Shown here: positions 1 to 8,861 of the stretch, one piece after another | How positions within the stretch are numbered: position 1 is the stretch's first letter | Layout: the number at the start of each line of letters is the position of its first letter | Assembly (NCBI RefSeq): GCF_014635825.1 | Contig: NZ_BMDO01000005.1 | Coordinates: 124,001 to 188,000, forward strand | DNA from: Mucilaginibacter galii | Lineage (GTDB): Bacteria > Bacteroidota > Bacteroidia > Sphingobacteriales > Sphingobacteriaceae | Reading direction: 5' to 3' | Length of the DNA: 64,000 nucleotides | Notes under the pieces: model-generated | Databases searched by the model: none | What the model saw: the letters and a program-made list of their open reading frames with translations, nothing else | What the model was told of the DNA's origin: nothing | Made by a program: the position numbers and the translations under genes

Positions 1-2853
1 GCCAATGCATCATCGCCGGCTGGCTTTTATCCTATAACTGTAACCGGGGGTACAGCGGATAATTATACTTTCCAGTACATTGCCGGCCGACTTACCATAA
101 ACAAGGTTACGCTAACGGCTAACATAAATGCTAAAACAAAGGTATACGGACAGCCAAACCCGGCCTTAACCGCAACGTATACAGGCTTCGTAAATGGTGA
201 TGCTCCGGCAAGTATAACTACCGAACCAACATTTACCACGGTTGATGCTAATTCGCCTGTAGGTACTTACGCTATTACTGGAACCGGTGGCGTAGCCAAC
301 AATTACACTTTCCGTATTGTAAATTCTACGCTGACTATTACCCGGGCCAGTCTTAACATAACAGTTAATGATGCTACACGAGGCTACGGCGTGGCTAATC
401 CTCCGTTTAGCTTAGCCTACAACGGATTGGTAAACGGTGATGATGCAAGCACCGCTTTTACTACAGCACCAACCATTACAACTTCGGCAACCATCACATC
501 ACAGCAAGGTACTTATCCAGTAACAGCATCGGGTGCAGTAAGCAGTAATTACACGCTTACTTACGTGCCAGGCACACTTACTATAACCAAAGCACAACTT
601 TTTGTTAAGGCCGACGACAAAACAAAAACCTATGGCGATGCTAATCCTGCATTAACGTTAAGCTATTCAGGCTTTTTAAATGGCGACAACCAATCGGTTA
701 TTACCACGGCCCCGGTAGCCAATGTTAATGCCAATGCGGGTTCGGGTGCAGGTAACTATACCATTACACCATCCGGTGGTAGTACCTTAAATAATAGTTA
801 TGATCTCGTATATCAAACAGGTACTTTAACTATTACTAAAGCGCCATTAAATATAGCTGCACAAAACGCATCGCGCGTATACGGCGCAGCAAACCCTGTG
901 TTTGCACCAGTATATACAGGCTTTGTGAACAGTGAAACTTCAGTTGTACTAATTGCTCAGCCGGTGGCAAATACCACGGCAACTACCAATTCTTCTGTGG
1001 GTAGTTATCCCGTCAATTTTTCGGGTGCCACTGCTGCTAATTATAACATTAGCTATACGCCGGCAACCTTAACCATAACCCGGGGCACATTAACAATTAC
1101 TGCAAACAATAAAACTCGCATGTACGGTGCAGCAAATCCTGTGTTCGAATTTACTTACAGCGGCTTCGCAGCGGGCGATAGTCAGGCTAATTTAACTACG
1201 GCACCTGCCGCAACTACCCCTGCTACCACAACCAGTGCTGTTGGCAATTACGCCATTATACCTTCGGGGGCGGTTAGTAATAACTATACTATCGTATATA
1301 ATAACGGAACTCTTACTGTTGATAAAGCACAGTTAACCGTTACTGCCGATAATCAAAGTAAAATATACGGTGCCGTCAATCCATCTTTAACTGTGAGGTA
1401 CAATGGCTTTGTAAACGGCGAAATGCCTGCTGTATTGAGTACGGCGGCTACAGCTACTACCTCGGCTAACGCAGCAAGTGGGGTGGGCACTTATGCTATT
1501 GTGCCCGCGGGTGCGGCGGCGTCAAATTATAACTTTATTTATGCCAATGGGGTGCTCTCTGTTAGTAGAGCACAGCTTAATGTTATTGCCGAAAATAAAA
1601 CGAAAGTTTACGGCACAACCAACCCGGCGTTGAGCTATACAATAAATGGATTTGTAAATGGCGATAATGCGACCGTTATAACAACACCGCCGGTAGGAAC
1701 AACCAGCGCAACAACAAATTCGGGGGTTGGTACATATCCTATCAATTTTGCAGGTGCTACTGCTGCCAATTATGCGTTAAGCTATACACCGGCAACCTTA
1801 ACCGTGACACCGGCCGTATTGACCATTACAGCCAACAATCAAACCAGGACATTTGGTCAGGCTAACCCGGCATTCACGTTAACTTATGTTGGATTTGTAA
1901 ACGGTGATGGTGCCGCAAATTTAACCACGCAGCCAAGTGCTTCTACCACCGCTACCACGGCATCTCCGGCAGGAACGTATCCTATTGTGCCTGGGGGCGG
2001 AGTTTCGGCAAACTATAGCTTTACTTATGTTAATGGTACGCTTACTGTTACATCAACCACCGCTACCATCAACTTTGCCCTGCTACCGGCTAAAACCGTT
2101 GGCGATGCCGACTTTGCACCGGGAGCTACCAACAGTGTAAACGAACCCCTGGCGTATACATCAAGCAACCAGGCCGTTGCCACCATTGTAAATGGAAATA
2201 TACACATCGTGGGTGCAGGCACAACCGTAATTACCGCGGCCTTCCCGGCAGGCAGTAACTACAACCAAAATGCGCCGGTTAGCCAGTTATTTGTAGTGAA
2301 CAAAGCATCGCAGGTAATTACGTTTAACGCTATACCGGCAATTACCCGCGGCGAGAGCTACACCATACCAGCTGCTACTTCAAGCTCAGGCTTGCCGGTA
2401 ATTTTGGAGGTGAAAGACGCCACCGTTGCATCGGTACGCGGATTAGTGATTAACGGCTTGCAGGTAGGTACCACAACCATCAGGGCTTTTCAACCGGGCA
2501 ACGACAATTATAATGCAGCCACTACCGTGGTGCAAACCATACAGGTTATAAACAATGCCGGTAAAGCCGATCTTCAGGTGCACCTCGCCTTGTCGCCCAA
2601 CGGTGATGGTGAAAATGATGTGTTCGTTATTGAAGGCATCAAAGATCATCCGGATAACCAGGTAACTGTGGTAAACCGTAATGGGGTAAAAATTTATGAG
2701 ATCAAAGGCTACGATAACACCTCTAAAGTATTTGACGGCCACTCTAACATTACCGGGGCCTTACAGCAACCCGGCACATATTTCTACCTAATTCAATACC
2801 ATGTAAATGGCGAAGGCAAGCGACTTACCGGAGCCTTTGTAATCAAATATTAA
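1..2853 (+). CDS. MBG-repeat surface protein with type IX (type B) sorting domain, 5' end missing
   Basis: The reading frame is open from the first base of the window, so the true N-terminus and signal peptide lie upstream; about 950 residues are visible. Most of the protein is a tandem array of roughly 80-residue MBG-type (bacterial Ig-fold) units. Each carries a KVYG.ANP-like motif, a GFVNGD-like motif about 15 residues later, then a NY.. strand and a closing GTLTITK-like strand. I count one partial and eight full units up to about base 2050. Two more divergent Ig-like segments follow. The last ~90 residues (from about base 2575) begin with LSPNGDGENDVF and end with TGAFVIKY, the pattern of gliding-motility-associated type B C-terminal domains that direct export through the type IX secretion system. 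It is probably a cell-surface adhesin or matrix protein. The gene ends 22 bp before a PorP/SprF gene, the usual partner of this cargo class. Confidence 0.9.
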   Translation, partial: ANASSPAGFYPITVTGGTADNYTFQYIAGRLTINKVTLTANINAKTKVYGQPNPALTATYTGFVNGDAPASITTEPTFTTVDANSPVGTYAITGTGGVANNYTFRIVNSTLTITRASLNITVNDATRGYGVANPPFSLAYNGLVNGDDASTAFTTAPTITTSATITSQQGTYPVTASGAVSSNYTLTYVPGTLTITKAQLFVKADDKTKTYGDANPALTLSYSGFLNGDNQSVITTAPVANVNANAGSGAGNYTITPSGGSTLNNSYDLVYQTGTLTITKAPLNIAAQNASRVYGAANPVFAPVYTGFVNSETSVVLIAQPVANTTATTNSSVGSYPVNFSGATAANYNISYTPATLTITRGTLTITANNKTRMYGAANPVFEFTYSGFAAGDSQANLTTAPAATTPATTTSAVGNYAIIPSGAVSNNYTIVYNNGTLTVDKAQLTVTADNQSKIYGAVNPSLTVRYNGFVNGEMPAVLSTAATATTSANAASGVGTYAIVPAGAAASNYNFIYANGVLSVSRAQLNVIAENKTKVYGTTNPALSYTINGFVNGDNATVITTPPVGTTSATTNSGVGTYPINFAGATAANYALSYTPATLTVTPAVLTITANNQTRTFGQANPAFTLTYVGFVNGDGAANLTTQPSASTTATTASPAGTYPIVPGGGVSANYSFTYVNGTLTVTSTTATINFALLPAKTVGDADFAPGATNSVNEPLAYTSSNQAVATIVNGNIHIVGAGTTVITAAFPAGSNYNQNAPVSQLFVVNKASQVITFNAIPAITRGESYTIPAATSSSGLPVILEVKDATVASVRGLVINGLQVGTTTIRAFQPGNDNYNAATTVVQTIQVINNAGKADLQVHLALSPNGDGENDVFVIEGIKDHPDNQVTVVNRNGVKIYEIKGYDNTSKVFDGHSNITGALQQPGTYFYLIQYHVNGEGKRLTGAFVIKY

Positions 2854-2875
2854 TCACAACCTATTACTTAGATAC

Positions 2876-3790
2876 ATGATAAAGCACCTATATAAGTTGA
2901 CGGTAATGTTGCTGTTAATAATGAGCAGCAATTATGCTAAAGCGCAGCAGTTTTTTAGCTACAGCCAATACATGAACAACTTAACGCCCCTGAATTCGGC
3001 TTACTCGCTTTTGGATAAGAATGGCTCGCTCAATGCCTTGGTACGCAAACAGTGGACCGGTATTGAGAATGCACCGTCCACCTTTATATTCAACGGAAAT
3101 TTACCTATTGAATCTATAAATGGAGCCGCAGGTATAACAGTAATGAACGACCAGTTTTTTGTAGAGCACTTAACCGAGATCAACGGTTTTTTTGCGAAAG
3201 GTATTCAGTTGAGTCAAAACCAGTTCTTGGGCGTATCAATAAACGCGGGTATACGCCGCTATGTGGCTAACTATTCATCATTAAGCTCAACCGATCCGCA
3301 GTTCAGGAATGATGTACGCGAAAACAAGCCTAATATTGGGTTTGGCATTCTTTATTATTCCGATCATCACTATTTAGGCGTATCGGTGCCTGAATTAAGC
3401 ATTCGGGATTTGGGTAATGCCTCGGCACAAAACAATAACTATTTCCGTAACCACTTTAATTTTGCAGGTGCTTACCTTTTTGGTAAAGAAGGTGACGATG
3501 TAAGGGCAAAGCCGGCTGCGCTGGCCACTTATACCAAGGGCGTTCGATTCATTATGGATTTTTCGACAACCATATATTTTAAAGAATTATTAGGTATAGG
3601 TGCAAACTACCGCAGCAATAACGAGATGTCGGGCATCATTTCTATTACGTCAGATATTTTGAAGTTAGGTTATAGCTATCAGTTTGGTACCGCAGCTAAC
3701 AATTTGGGCGGCCGTTTAAGCAATGCTACGCACGAGGTAACCCTGAGCTACCGTTTTGGCCAGCACTTAGGTACCCGAAGCATTTTATAA
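2876..3790 (+). CDS. PorP/SprF family type IX secretion outer-membrane protein
   Basis: 304 residues with an N-terminal signal peptide (hydrophobic MLLLIMSSNYAKAQ, cleavage after AKAQ). The mature part starts with the characteristic FFSYSQYMNNLTPLNSAYSL stretch of the PorP/SprF family, in which an N-terminal Q-x-F-S-Q-Y-M segment is followed by an outer-membrane barrel of about 300 residues. The C-terminus ends in an aromatic-rich barrel strand (EVTLSYRFG). Family members accompany type B sorting-domain proteins and are thought to act as anchors or export partners for them; the immediately upstream MBG-repeat gene is such a protein. The 22-bp spacing suggests one transcript, closed by the strong hairpin just after the stop codon. 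Confidence 0.9.
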   Translation: MIKHLYKLTVMLLLIMSSNYAKAQQFFSYSQYMNNLTPLNSAYSLLDKNGSLNALVRKQWTGIENAPSTFIFNGNLPIESINGAAGITVMNDQFFVEHLTEINGFFAKGIQLSQNQFLGVSINAGIRRYVANYSSLSSTDPQFRNDVRENKPNIGFGILYYSDHHYLGVSVPELSIRDLGNASAQNNNYFRNHFNFAGAYLFGKEGDDVRAKPAALATYTKGVRFIMDFSTTIYFKELLGIGANYRSNNEMSGIISITSDILKLGYSYQFGTAANNLGGRLSNATHEVTLSYRFGQHLGTRSIL

Positions 3791-3795
3791 ATAAT

Positions 3796-3844
3796 ATGAT
3801 AAACACAAAAGCCGGCCATAGTGCCGGTTCTTTGTGTTTATCAT
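3796..3844. terminator. Bidirectional hairpin terminator between convergent genes
   Basis: A 14-bp perfect outer stem (3796-3809 with 3831-3844) continues, after one bulged base, into a GC-rich inner stem around GCCGG/CCGG with a short loop. It lies 5 bp after the PorP/SprF stop. Its right arm contains the stop codon of the leftward SDR gene (3841-3843), so one element serves both convergent genes. Confidence 0.85.
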
Positions 3845-5289
3845 ATTGCCTCAGAATTATAGTTAACCAGCTTTTTGGCCATCCCTTTAAATATAAAAAT
3901 GTGGAAAGGGAACATGGAGGCCCAATATAATCTGCCAAGCAAGCCATTAGGCCTGAAAGTGGCTACCTGGCTCAAGAACTTTTCATTTCCACGTTCCACG
4001 ATCTTAAATTCGAGCCAGGCCTCACCGGGCAATTTCATTTCGGCGTAGAGCAGCAGACGCTTGTTGGCTTTATCGGCCAGTAATACCCGCCAAAAATCTA
4101 TTACATCGCCGGCAGAAATTCGGTTGCTGCTGGTGCGGCCACGGCGCAGGCCTACGCCGCCAAAAAGCTTGTCAATAAAACCGCGCATGTGCCATATCCA
4201 GTCCCAATAATACCAGCCCCGGTTGCCGCCAATGGCCCAAATGTTGTTAAATACCATGTCGCTATTGGTGGTAATAGGCATTTTAACCTTGTACTCACTG
4301 GTGCCGTTTTGTGGCACTTTAATTTGATCCATAAACCCGGTATGCAGGTAGCCGGTATTTAAAGCATCTTTCCAGCTGGATACAATAGAGTTTTGGTCTA
4401 TTTTACTAAAGGCCAGCTCCAGAGCCTCCCGGTAGCTTAGGCACTCATGCGGAATGAGCTGGTTTATTTTATCGTCCTGGCATACCGTTTCGTTCTTCAT
4501 ACTGTTCACCAAGCTTTGCGCCAGCGAATAACTGGTAGAGGTAACAAAGTATAGCCAGTAAGATGATATTTTGGGCGACAAAAAGGGGATGGTAATGATA
4601 TACCGATTAAGCTTTCGCACCTTGGCATAAGTGAGCATCATTTGCTTGAACGAAAGAATATTTGGCCCGCCAATATCAAAAGTTTGATCGTAAGATTTTT
4701 CGTTGAGCAAAACAGCCTCAAGATAGAAAAGAACATCTCTGATAGCAATGGGCTGGCTGCGGGTATTAACCCAGCGGGGTACGGTCATGACAGGCAGCTT
4801 TTCGGTCAAGTCCCTGATTATTTCAAATGATGCACTACCCGAGCCAATAATAATAGCAGCCCTTAAAACGGTTAAAGCGGCGTTACCTTCAGTTAAAACA
4901 TCTTCTACGCGCCTTCGTGATGTTAAGTGCTCAGATAGCTGGCTATCGTTACTGATGCCACTAAGGTAAATGATTTGCCTGCATAGTGTGTTTTTTAATG
5001 CGTTGCTGAAGTTGCGTGCCGATGTTTCTTCCATATCAGCAAAGCTGCTTGATTGCGCCATAGAATGCACCAGATAGTAGGCCGCATCAATATCATGCGG
5101 CATTTCCTGGATGCTCTCCGGCTGCAGCAGATCGCCTGTAATTACGGTTACCCGGTTACTAAAATCGCTGTTCTCGCGAAACCGGCGTTTATCGCGTACG
5201 AGGCATACTACAGTATGGCCTTTTTCAAGTAAAACGGGAATTAAGCGTGTGCCTATATATCCGTTAGCTCCGGCTAATAATACTTTCAT
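3841..5289 (-). CDS. SDR-family NAD(P)-binding oxidoreductase with C-terminal DUF2867-like domain
   Basis: About 482 residues. The N-terminus is a Rossmann fold of the NmrA/YbjT-like atypical SDR class: MKVLLAGANGYIGTRLIPVL contains the GxxGxxG dinucleotide motif, followed by a second-strand LVRD and later YLVHSM and YLSGIS elements. The C-terminal ~150 residues (WAIGGNRGWYYWDWIWHMRG through a VDFWRVL-like segment) match the DUF2867 domain that accompanies this fold in Bacteroidota. An in-frame ATG 18 bases upstream would add six residues (MCYSIQ). I prefer 5289 because the beta strand starts directly there. It stands alone between a terminator on its 3' side and a leftward kinase gene. The substrate is unknown; the family is usually annotated as an uncharacterised oxidoreductase. 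Confidence 0.82.
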   Translation of the reverse strand: MKVLLAGANGYIGTRLIPVLLEKGHTVVCLVRDKRRFRENSDFSNRVTVITGDLLQPESIQEMPHDIDAAYYLVHSMAQSSSFADMEETSARNFSNALKNTLCRQIIYLSGISNDSQLSEHLTSRRRVEDVLTEGNAALTVLRAAIIIGSGSASFEIIRDLTEKLPVMTVPRWVNTRSQPIAIRDVLFYLEAVLLNEKSYDQTFDIGGPNILSFKQMMLTYAKVRKLNRYIITIPFLSPKISSYWLYFVTSTSYSLAQSLVNSMKNETVCQDDKINQLIPHECLSYREALELAFSKIDQNSIVSSWKDALNTGYLHTGFMDQIKVPQNGTSEYKVKMPITTNSDMVFNNIWAIGGNRGWYYWDWIWHMRGFIDKLFGGVGLRRGRTSSNRISAGDVIDFWRVLLADKANKRLLLYAEMKLPGEAWLEFKIVERGNEKFLSQVATFRPNGLLGRLYWASMFPFHIFIFKGMAKKLVNYNSEAI

Positions 5290-5425
5290 CTGTATACTAT
5301 AACACAAAAAATGGTAAAGGTGTTATAAGTGGATTAATGAATTATGATACAGGAGCTTACCGATAGTTTAAATGGCTGCTAAAAGTGATACTTAGCAAAT
5401 GGAACAGGAGTAGTTAAACAAGTAA

Positions 5426-7078
5426 TTACTCCAGCGGTAAGGTAAAATAGAAAGTGGATCCTACGCCCGATTGACTCTCGGCCCATATTTTACCGCCATG
5501 GCTCTTTACAATTTCGGCGCTTAGGTACAACCCTATACCAAAGCCCGATATGTATTCGGTATGTTTATTATCTACCCGGTAAAAGCGATCGAAAAGCCGG
5601 TCAATGTCTTTTTCTTTAATACCCATACCTTCATCTTTTACACTTACTTCTACCGTATTGTTTACAACGGAGCTTTTTACAATAACCAGTTTGCCTTTAG
5701 GCGAGTATTTTATGGCGTTGCTTAACAGGTTAGTTACCACATTGGCTACCTTATCGCTATCGGCGTTAACGAAAATAGGGTCATGGCTTTCCAGTATTAT
5801 ACTATATCCCGGAACAAGCGGTGCCATTTCAGCAACCATGTTTTTCAGTAGTTCATTCAAATTAAAAGGTTGCTTGTGCAACAGTATCTTCCCCGATTCT
5901 AAGCGCGAAACGTTTAGAAAGCCGTTGATCATGCTGCTCATTTTTTTAATTTGCGTATTGGCCTTTTCTAATGAGGAGGTTAAAAAGCTATCGGTACCTT
6001 TAACCGCTTTTGCATGCAATATTTGCATGTAAGCAGTAAGTGTGGTAAGCGGGGTTTTAAGTTCGTGACTTACCATGCCTATAAAGTCGTTCTTGCGTAT
6101 ATCGTCGAGTTTGCGTTCGGTAATATCCATCAGCATGCCCGAATATTCAGCAGGCTCCCCATCGGCATTCAAAAATATCCTGCCGGTGGCACGCACCCAT
6201 TTTTGCTCGTGAGTAATGGGGTTAGTAATGGAGTACTCCATATCACTCGGTTTACGATTTTGAATATTATCGTTTAAAGTAGTTTGCACCATATGCCGGT
6301 AATCGTCATCAACCACTGCCATAACTTCATCAAGTGAAACTTCTCGATTTTTGCTAAAGCCAAACAGGTCTTTAACAAAGTCGGACATGGTTAGCTTCAT
6401 GGCAACCAAATTAATGCTCCAGGTACCCATTTTGCCGGTTTCAATAGCCTGTCGCAGCTTAGCCTCGCTTTCGGTAAGTTTGTTTATGGTATTCTCCAGA
6501 TCAAGCTGCGTATCGGCCAGTTGGTTATTTACCTTCGTAAGTTCATAATTTGACTGACCCTGCCGGTTTACCGTTTCGCGTTCTGCATATAGCTTGGTTT
6601 TGGTTTCAGATAAGGAGCTTACGGCCTGTAAATGGAAGGAAATTAAATCGGCAAAGAGGGTAAACATGCCGATGACTTCAGGCGTGTTAAGCTTGGCCGG
6701 TTTAGGGTCAATGGCACAAAGGGTACCGAAAAAGGTGCCGTCTTTACGGACAATAGGCATGGAAATATAGCTTTGAAAGCCATACATAGCCGGGGTATGG
6801 TGGCAGGCAAAGCGTTCATCCTCAGTAACATGATCTATAATGACTGCATTACCGTTTTGCCTGATCTCGTTGCAAATGGTGGTTTCGAGCTGTAGTTCAC
6901 CGCCGGGTTCCAGGCCAAACGCTATTTCATCTCTAACGCTACAGGCAATCCACTTTTCATCGGTTACACGGGCAACAGCAGCAAAGCCCATACCTGTGGT
7001 ACGGCAAATAACTTCTAACAACTTGGGTACGATAGAAATGTTATTTATAGCTTCAACGTCTGACTGAATTTCTAACAC
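5426..7078 (-). CDS. GAF-PAS sensor histidine kinase
   Basis: 550 residues, no membrane segment, so probably cytoplasmic. Domain order: GAF (about 10-150; note ICNEIRQNGNAVIIDHV and the YISMPIV..DGTFFGTLCAID pattern), a coiled coil (about 155-210), PAS (about 211-322, ending GMLMDITERK), HisKA with the phospho-acceptor His338 in MVSHELKTPL, and an HATPase domain with N-box NLLSNAIKYSP, DEGMGI and GFGIGLYLSAEIV. No response regulator is adjacent, so it is an orphan kinase. It is divergent from the BNR_4 gene, sharing a 196-bp intergenic region. The ligand is unknown: GAF and PAS can bind small molecules or cofactors but no bilin-type cysteine signature is evident. Its architecture and closing sequence closely resemble the four-PAS kinase at 8862-11393. 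Confidence 0.9.
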   Translation of the reverse strand: MLEIQSDVEAINNISIVPKLLEVICRTTGMGFAAVARVTDEKWIACSVRDEIAFGLEPGGELQLETTICNEIRQNGNAVIIDHVTEDERFACHHTPAMYGFQSYISMPIVRKDGTFFGTLCAIDPKPAKLNTPEVIGMFTLFADLISFHLQAVSSLSETKTKLYAERETVNRQGQSNYELTKVNNQLADTQLDLENTINKLTESEAKLRQAIETGKMGTWSINLVAMKLTMSDFVKDLFGFSKNREVSLDEVMAVVDDDYRHMVQTTLNDNIQNRKPSDMEYSITNPITHEQKWVRATGRIFLNADGEPAEYSGMLMDITERKLDDIRKNDFIGMVSHELKTPLTTLTAYMQILHAKAVKGTDSFLTSSLEKANTQIKKMSSMINGFLNVSRLESGKILLHKQPFNLNELLKNMVAEMAPLVPGYSIILESHDPIFVNADSDKVANVVTNLLSNAIKYSPKGKLVIVKSSVVNNTVEVSVKDEGMGIKEKDIDRLFDRFYRVDNKHTEYISGFGIGLYLSAEIVKSHGGKIWAESQSGVGSTFYFTLPLE

Positions 7079-7173
7079 TATTTCTGATCAATCTTATTAT
7101 ACAATTATACAATTATTTTGCCTTGAAATTAAAGTAGGAGTTGCAAAATTATCCATTAAACAAGCTTGCAACA

Positions 7174-7202
7174 TTGTTTTATAAAAAGATTATGTAAGTT
7201 TG
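7174..7202 (+). promoter_or_regulatory. Candidate Bacteroidota-type promoter for the BNR_4 gene
   Basis: TAAGTTTG at 7195-7202 fits the TAnnTTTG -7 consensus. A TTG at 7174-7176 gives the -33 element with an 18-base spacer. The start codon lies about 70 bases downstream. Confidence 0.55.
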
Positions 7203-7274
7203 AATTAGCCTGTTTAAAGCTATTTATGCAGGCCTTACAGATGGGCCAATCATCTTTTTACCAATATTAAATTT

Positions 7275-8576
7275 ATGACCAAACATCTCCTGATAGTTGC
7301 TATATGTTTTTTAACTATCAATTGCCGCGCACAGCATATGGTGAATGTAGGCCCGGGCTGGGCTAAAAATTCGGTGAATGCCAACATATTACGGCATAGT
7401 GCACTGGCCAGCTATCAAAACGTGCAATATACTGCGTATTACGATAACGATCAGAACCTTATTGTAGCTAAACGCATGCTCAACAGCAGCCAATGGGAGG
7501 TAGTGGTTACCCCGTATAAAGGCAATGCTACAGATGCTCACCGTACTATAAGTATAGCTGTTGACGGAGAGGGTTATCTGCATGTATCATGGGACCATCA
7601 TGGCAATAAGCTGCGTTATTGCAAGAATGTTAAACCCGGTTCGTTACTGCTAACCGCCGAAATACCCATGACCGGCCTGCAGGAACAAAAAGTTACTTAC
7701 CCCGAATTTTACAGCCTGCCCAATGGCAATCTGCTTTTTGTGTACCGCGATGGAGCATCGGGTAATGGCAGTATGGTACTGAACTGTTATAACGTTAAGC
7801 AGAAAAAATGGGAGCAATTGCAAAATGGATGGATAAACGGCGAAGGGCAGCGCAGCCCGTACTGGCAAATGGTAGTAGATAAAAAAGGAACGATTCATAT
7901 TTCATGGGTATGGCGCGAATCGCCCGATGTGGCCAGCAATCATGATATGGCATATGCCTGCTCTAAAGATGGTGGGCAAACTTGGGAAAAAAGTACCGGC
8001 GAAAAATACAGCTTGCCTATTACACAGGCATCGGCCGAATATGCGGCTCGTATTCCTCAAAAAAGCGAACTTATTAATACCACTGCTATTGCCGCAGATG
8101 ACGAGGGGAGGCCATACACGGTAACTTACTGGCGTGCAGCAGGTAGCGAAGTGCCGCAATACCGTTTGGTTTATAAAAAGAACGGAGAGTGGATAACCCA
8201 GCAAATAACTAACCGTAAAACTCCTTTTACTTTATCTGGCGGTGGTACTAAGCGCATACCTATTTCGCGTCCGCAACTGGTAATCCATTCAAGTAAAGGC
8301 ATTATTAAAGCTGCCATGATCTATCGTGATATTGAACAGGGTGATAAAGTGAGCATTGCTTTATGTAACAATGTGCAGCAAGGCAAATGGACCACCCAAA
8401 ATATAACCACTACCAGCGTTGGCCTGTGGGAGCCCGCTTATGATACTAATTTATGGAGCAGTAAAGGTGTTTTGCAATTGTTTGTACAAAAGGTAGAGCA
8501 AGGCGATGCCGAAACCACCAAGGATGTGCCTGCACAAATGGTATCGGTTTTGGAGTGGAAGCCCGGATGGAAATAA
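7275..8576 (+). CDS. Secreted BNR_4-type beta-propeller protein, possible polysaccharide lyase or glycan-binding protein
   Basis: 433 residues with an N-terminal hydrophobic signal (MTKHLLIVAICFLTINCRAQ), so secreted. The body shows the BNR-repeat (PF15892-like) features: HRTISIAVDGEGYLHVSWDH, a following HGNKLRYCKN, LPNGNLLFVYRDG, RSPYWQMVVDKKGTIHISWV and SKDGGQTWEKS. These Asp-box-like blades predict a seven-bladed propeller. Families with this fold include ulvan lyases and related rhamnoglucuronan-cleaving lyases, and also non-catalytic proteins, so enzymatic activity is an inference. The conserved HHG near residue 115 is a plausible catalytic element. It is a single gene behind its own promoter and does not sit in the nearby utilization locus. 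Confidence 0.75.
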   Translation: MTKHLLIVAICFLTINCRAQHMVNVGPGWAKNSVNANILRHSALASYQNVQYTAYYDNDQNLIVAKRMLNSSQWEVVVTPYKGNATDAHRTISIAVDGEGYLHVSWDHHGNKLRYCKNVKPGSLLLTAEIPMTGLQEQKVTYPEFYSLPNGNLLFVYRDGASGNGSMVLNCYNVKQKKWEQLQNGWINGEGQRSPYWQMVVDKKGTIHISWVWRESPDVASNHDMAYACSKDGGQTWEKSTGEKYSLPITQASAEYAARIPQKSELINTTAIAADDEGRPYTVTYWRAAGSEVPQYRLVYKKNGEWITQQITNRKTPFTLSGGGTKRIPISRPQLVIHSSKGIIKAAMIYRDIEQGDKVSIALCNNVQQGKWTTQNITTTSVGLWEPAYDTNLWSSKGVLQLFVQKVEQGDAETTKDVPAQMVSVLEWKPGWK

Positions 8577-8618
8577 CTCTGCATGATGAGATTGGCGCTT
8601 AAAGCACAAATATTTACA

Positions 8619-8810
8619 ATGGACACTAACGATAAAACACCAATGGAGAACATCGAATCTCCGCAAGATTTTAGCGGATCCAACGGTTCAGTACCTGCCG
8701 AACAGTTGGAAGGTGTTCGCGTGAAAAGCTCCCTTTGGAGCTTGATCATTACATTCGGACTGTTTGTTTTTGTGCTTATTGCGGGCGGTATTTACTGGCT
8801 ACTACACTAA
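8619..8810 (+). CDS. Small single-pass membrane protein of unknown function
   Basis: 63 residues. A hydrophilic, acidic N-terminal ~40 residues (MDTNDKTPMENIESPQDFSG) is followed by one strong C-terminal transmembrane segment (SLIITFGLFVFVLIAGGIYWLL), giving a tail-anchored appearance. An in-frame ATG at 8583 would add 12 residues, but the downstream ATG has an A-rich upstream context and opens the more protein-like sequence. It follows the BNR_4 stop by 42 bases and could be co-transcribed. I do not recognise the family. Whether it is expressed is unproven. Confidence 0.5.
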   Translation: MDTNDKTPMENIESPQDFSGSNGSVPAEQLEGVRVKSSLWSLIITFGLFVFVLIAGGIYWLLH

Positions 8811-8861
8811 ATGTTAAAAAAAATAGTTTACAACAAGGCGTGTCTGATATCCTACCAGATG

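Noticed and set aside
1-2100. Regularly spaced repeats resembling a CRISPR-like array
   Set aside because: Units are about 240 bases, in frame, and translate to MBG domains; they are coding repeats.
5426-7078. GAF domain of the kinase as a bilin-binding phytochrome for the heme oxygenase
   Set aside because: No PHY domain and no recognisable chromophore-binding cysteine signature; only a generic GAF is supported.
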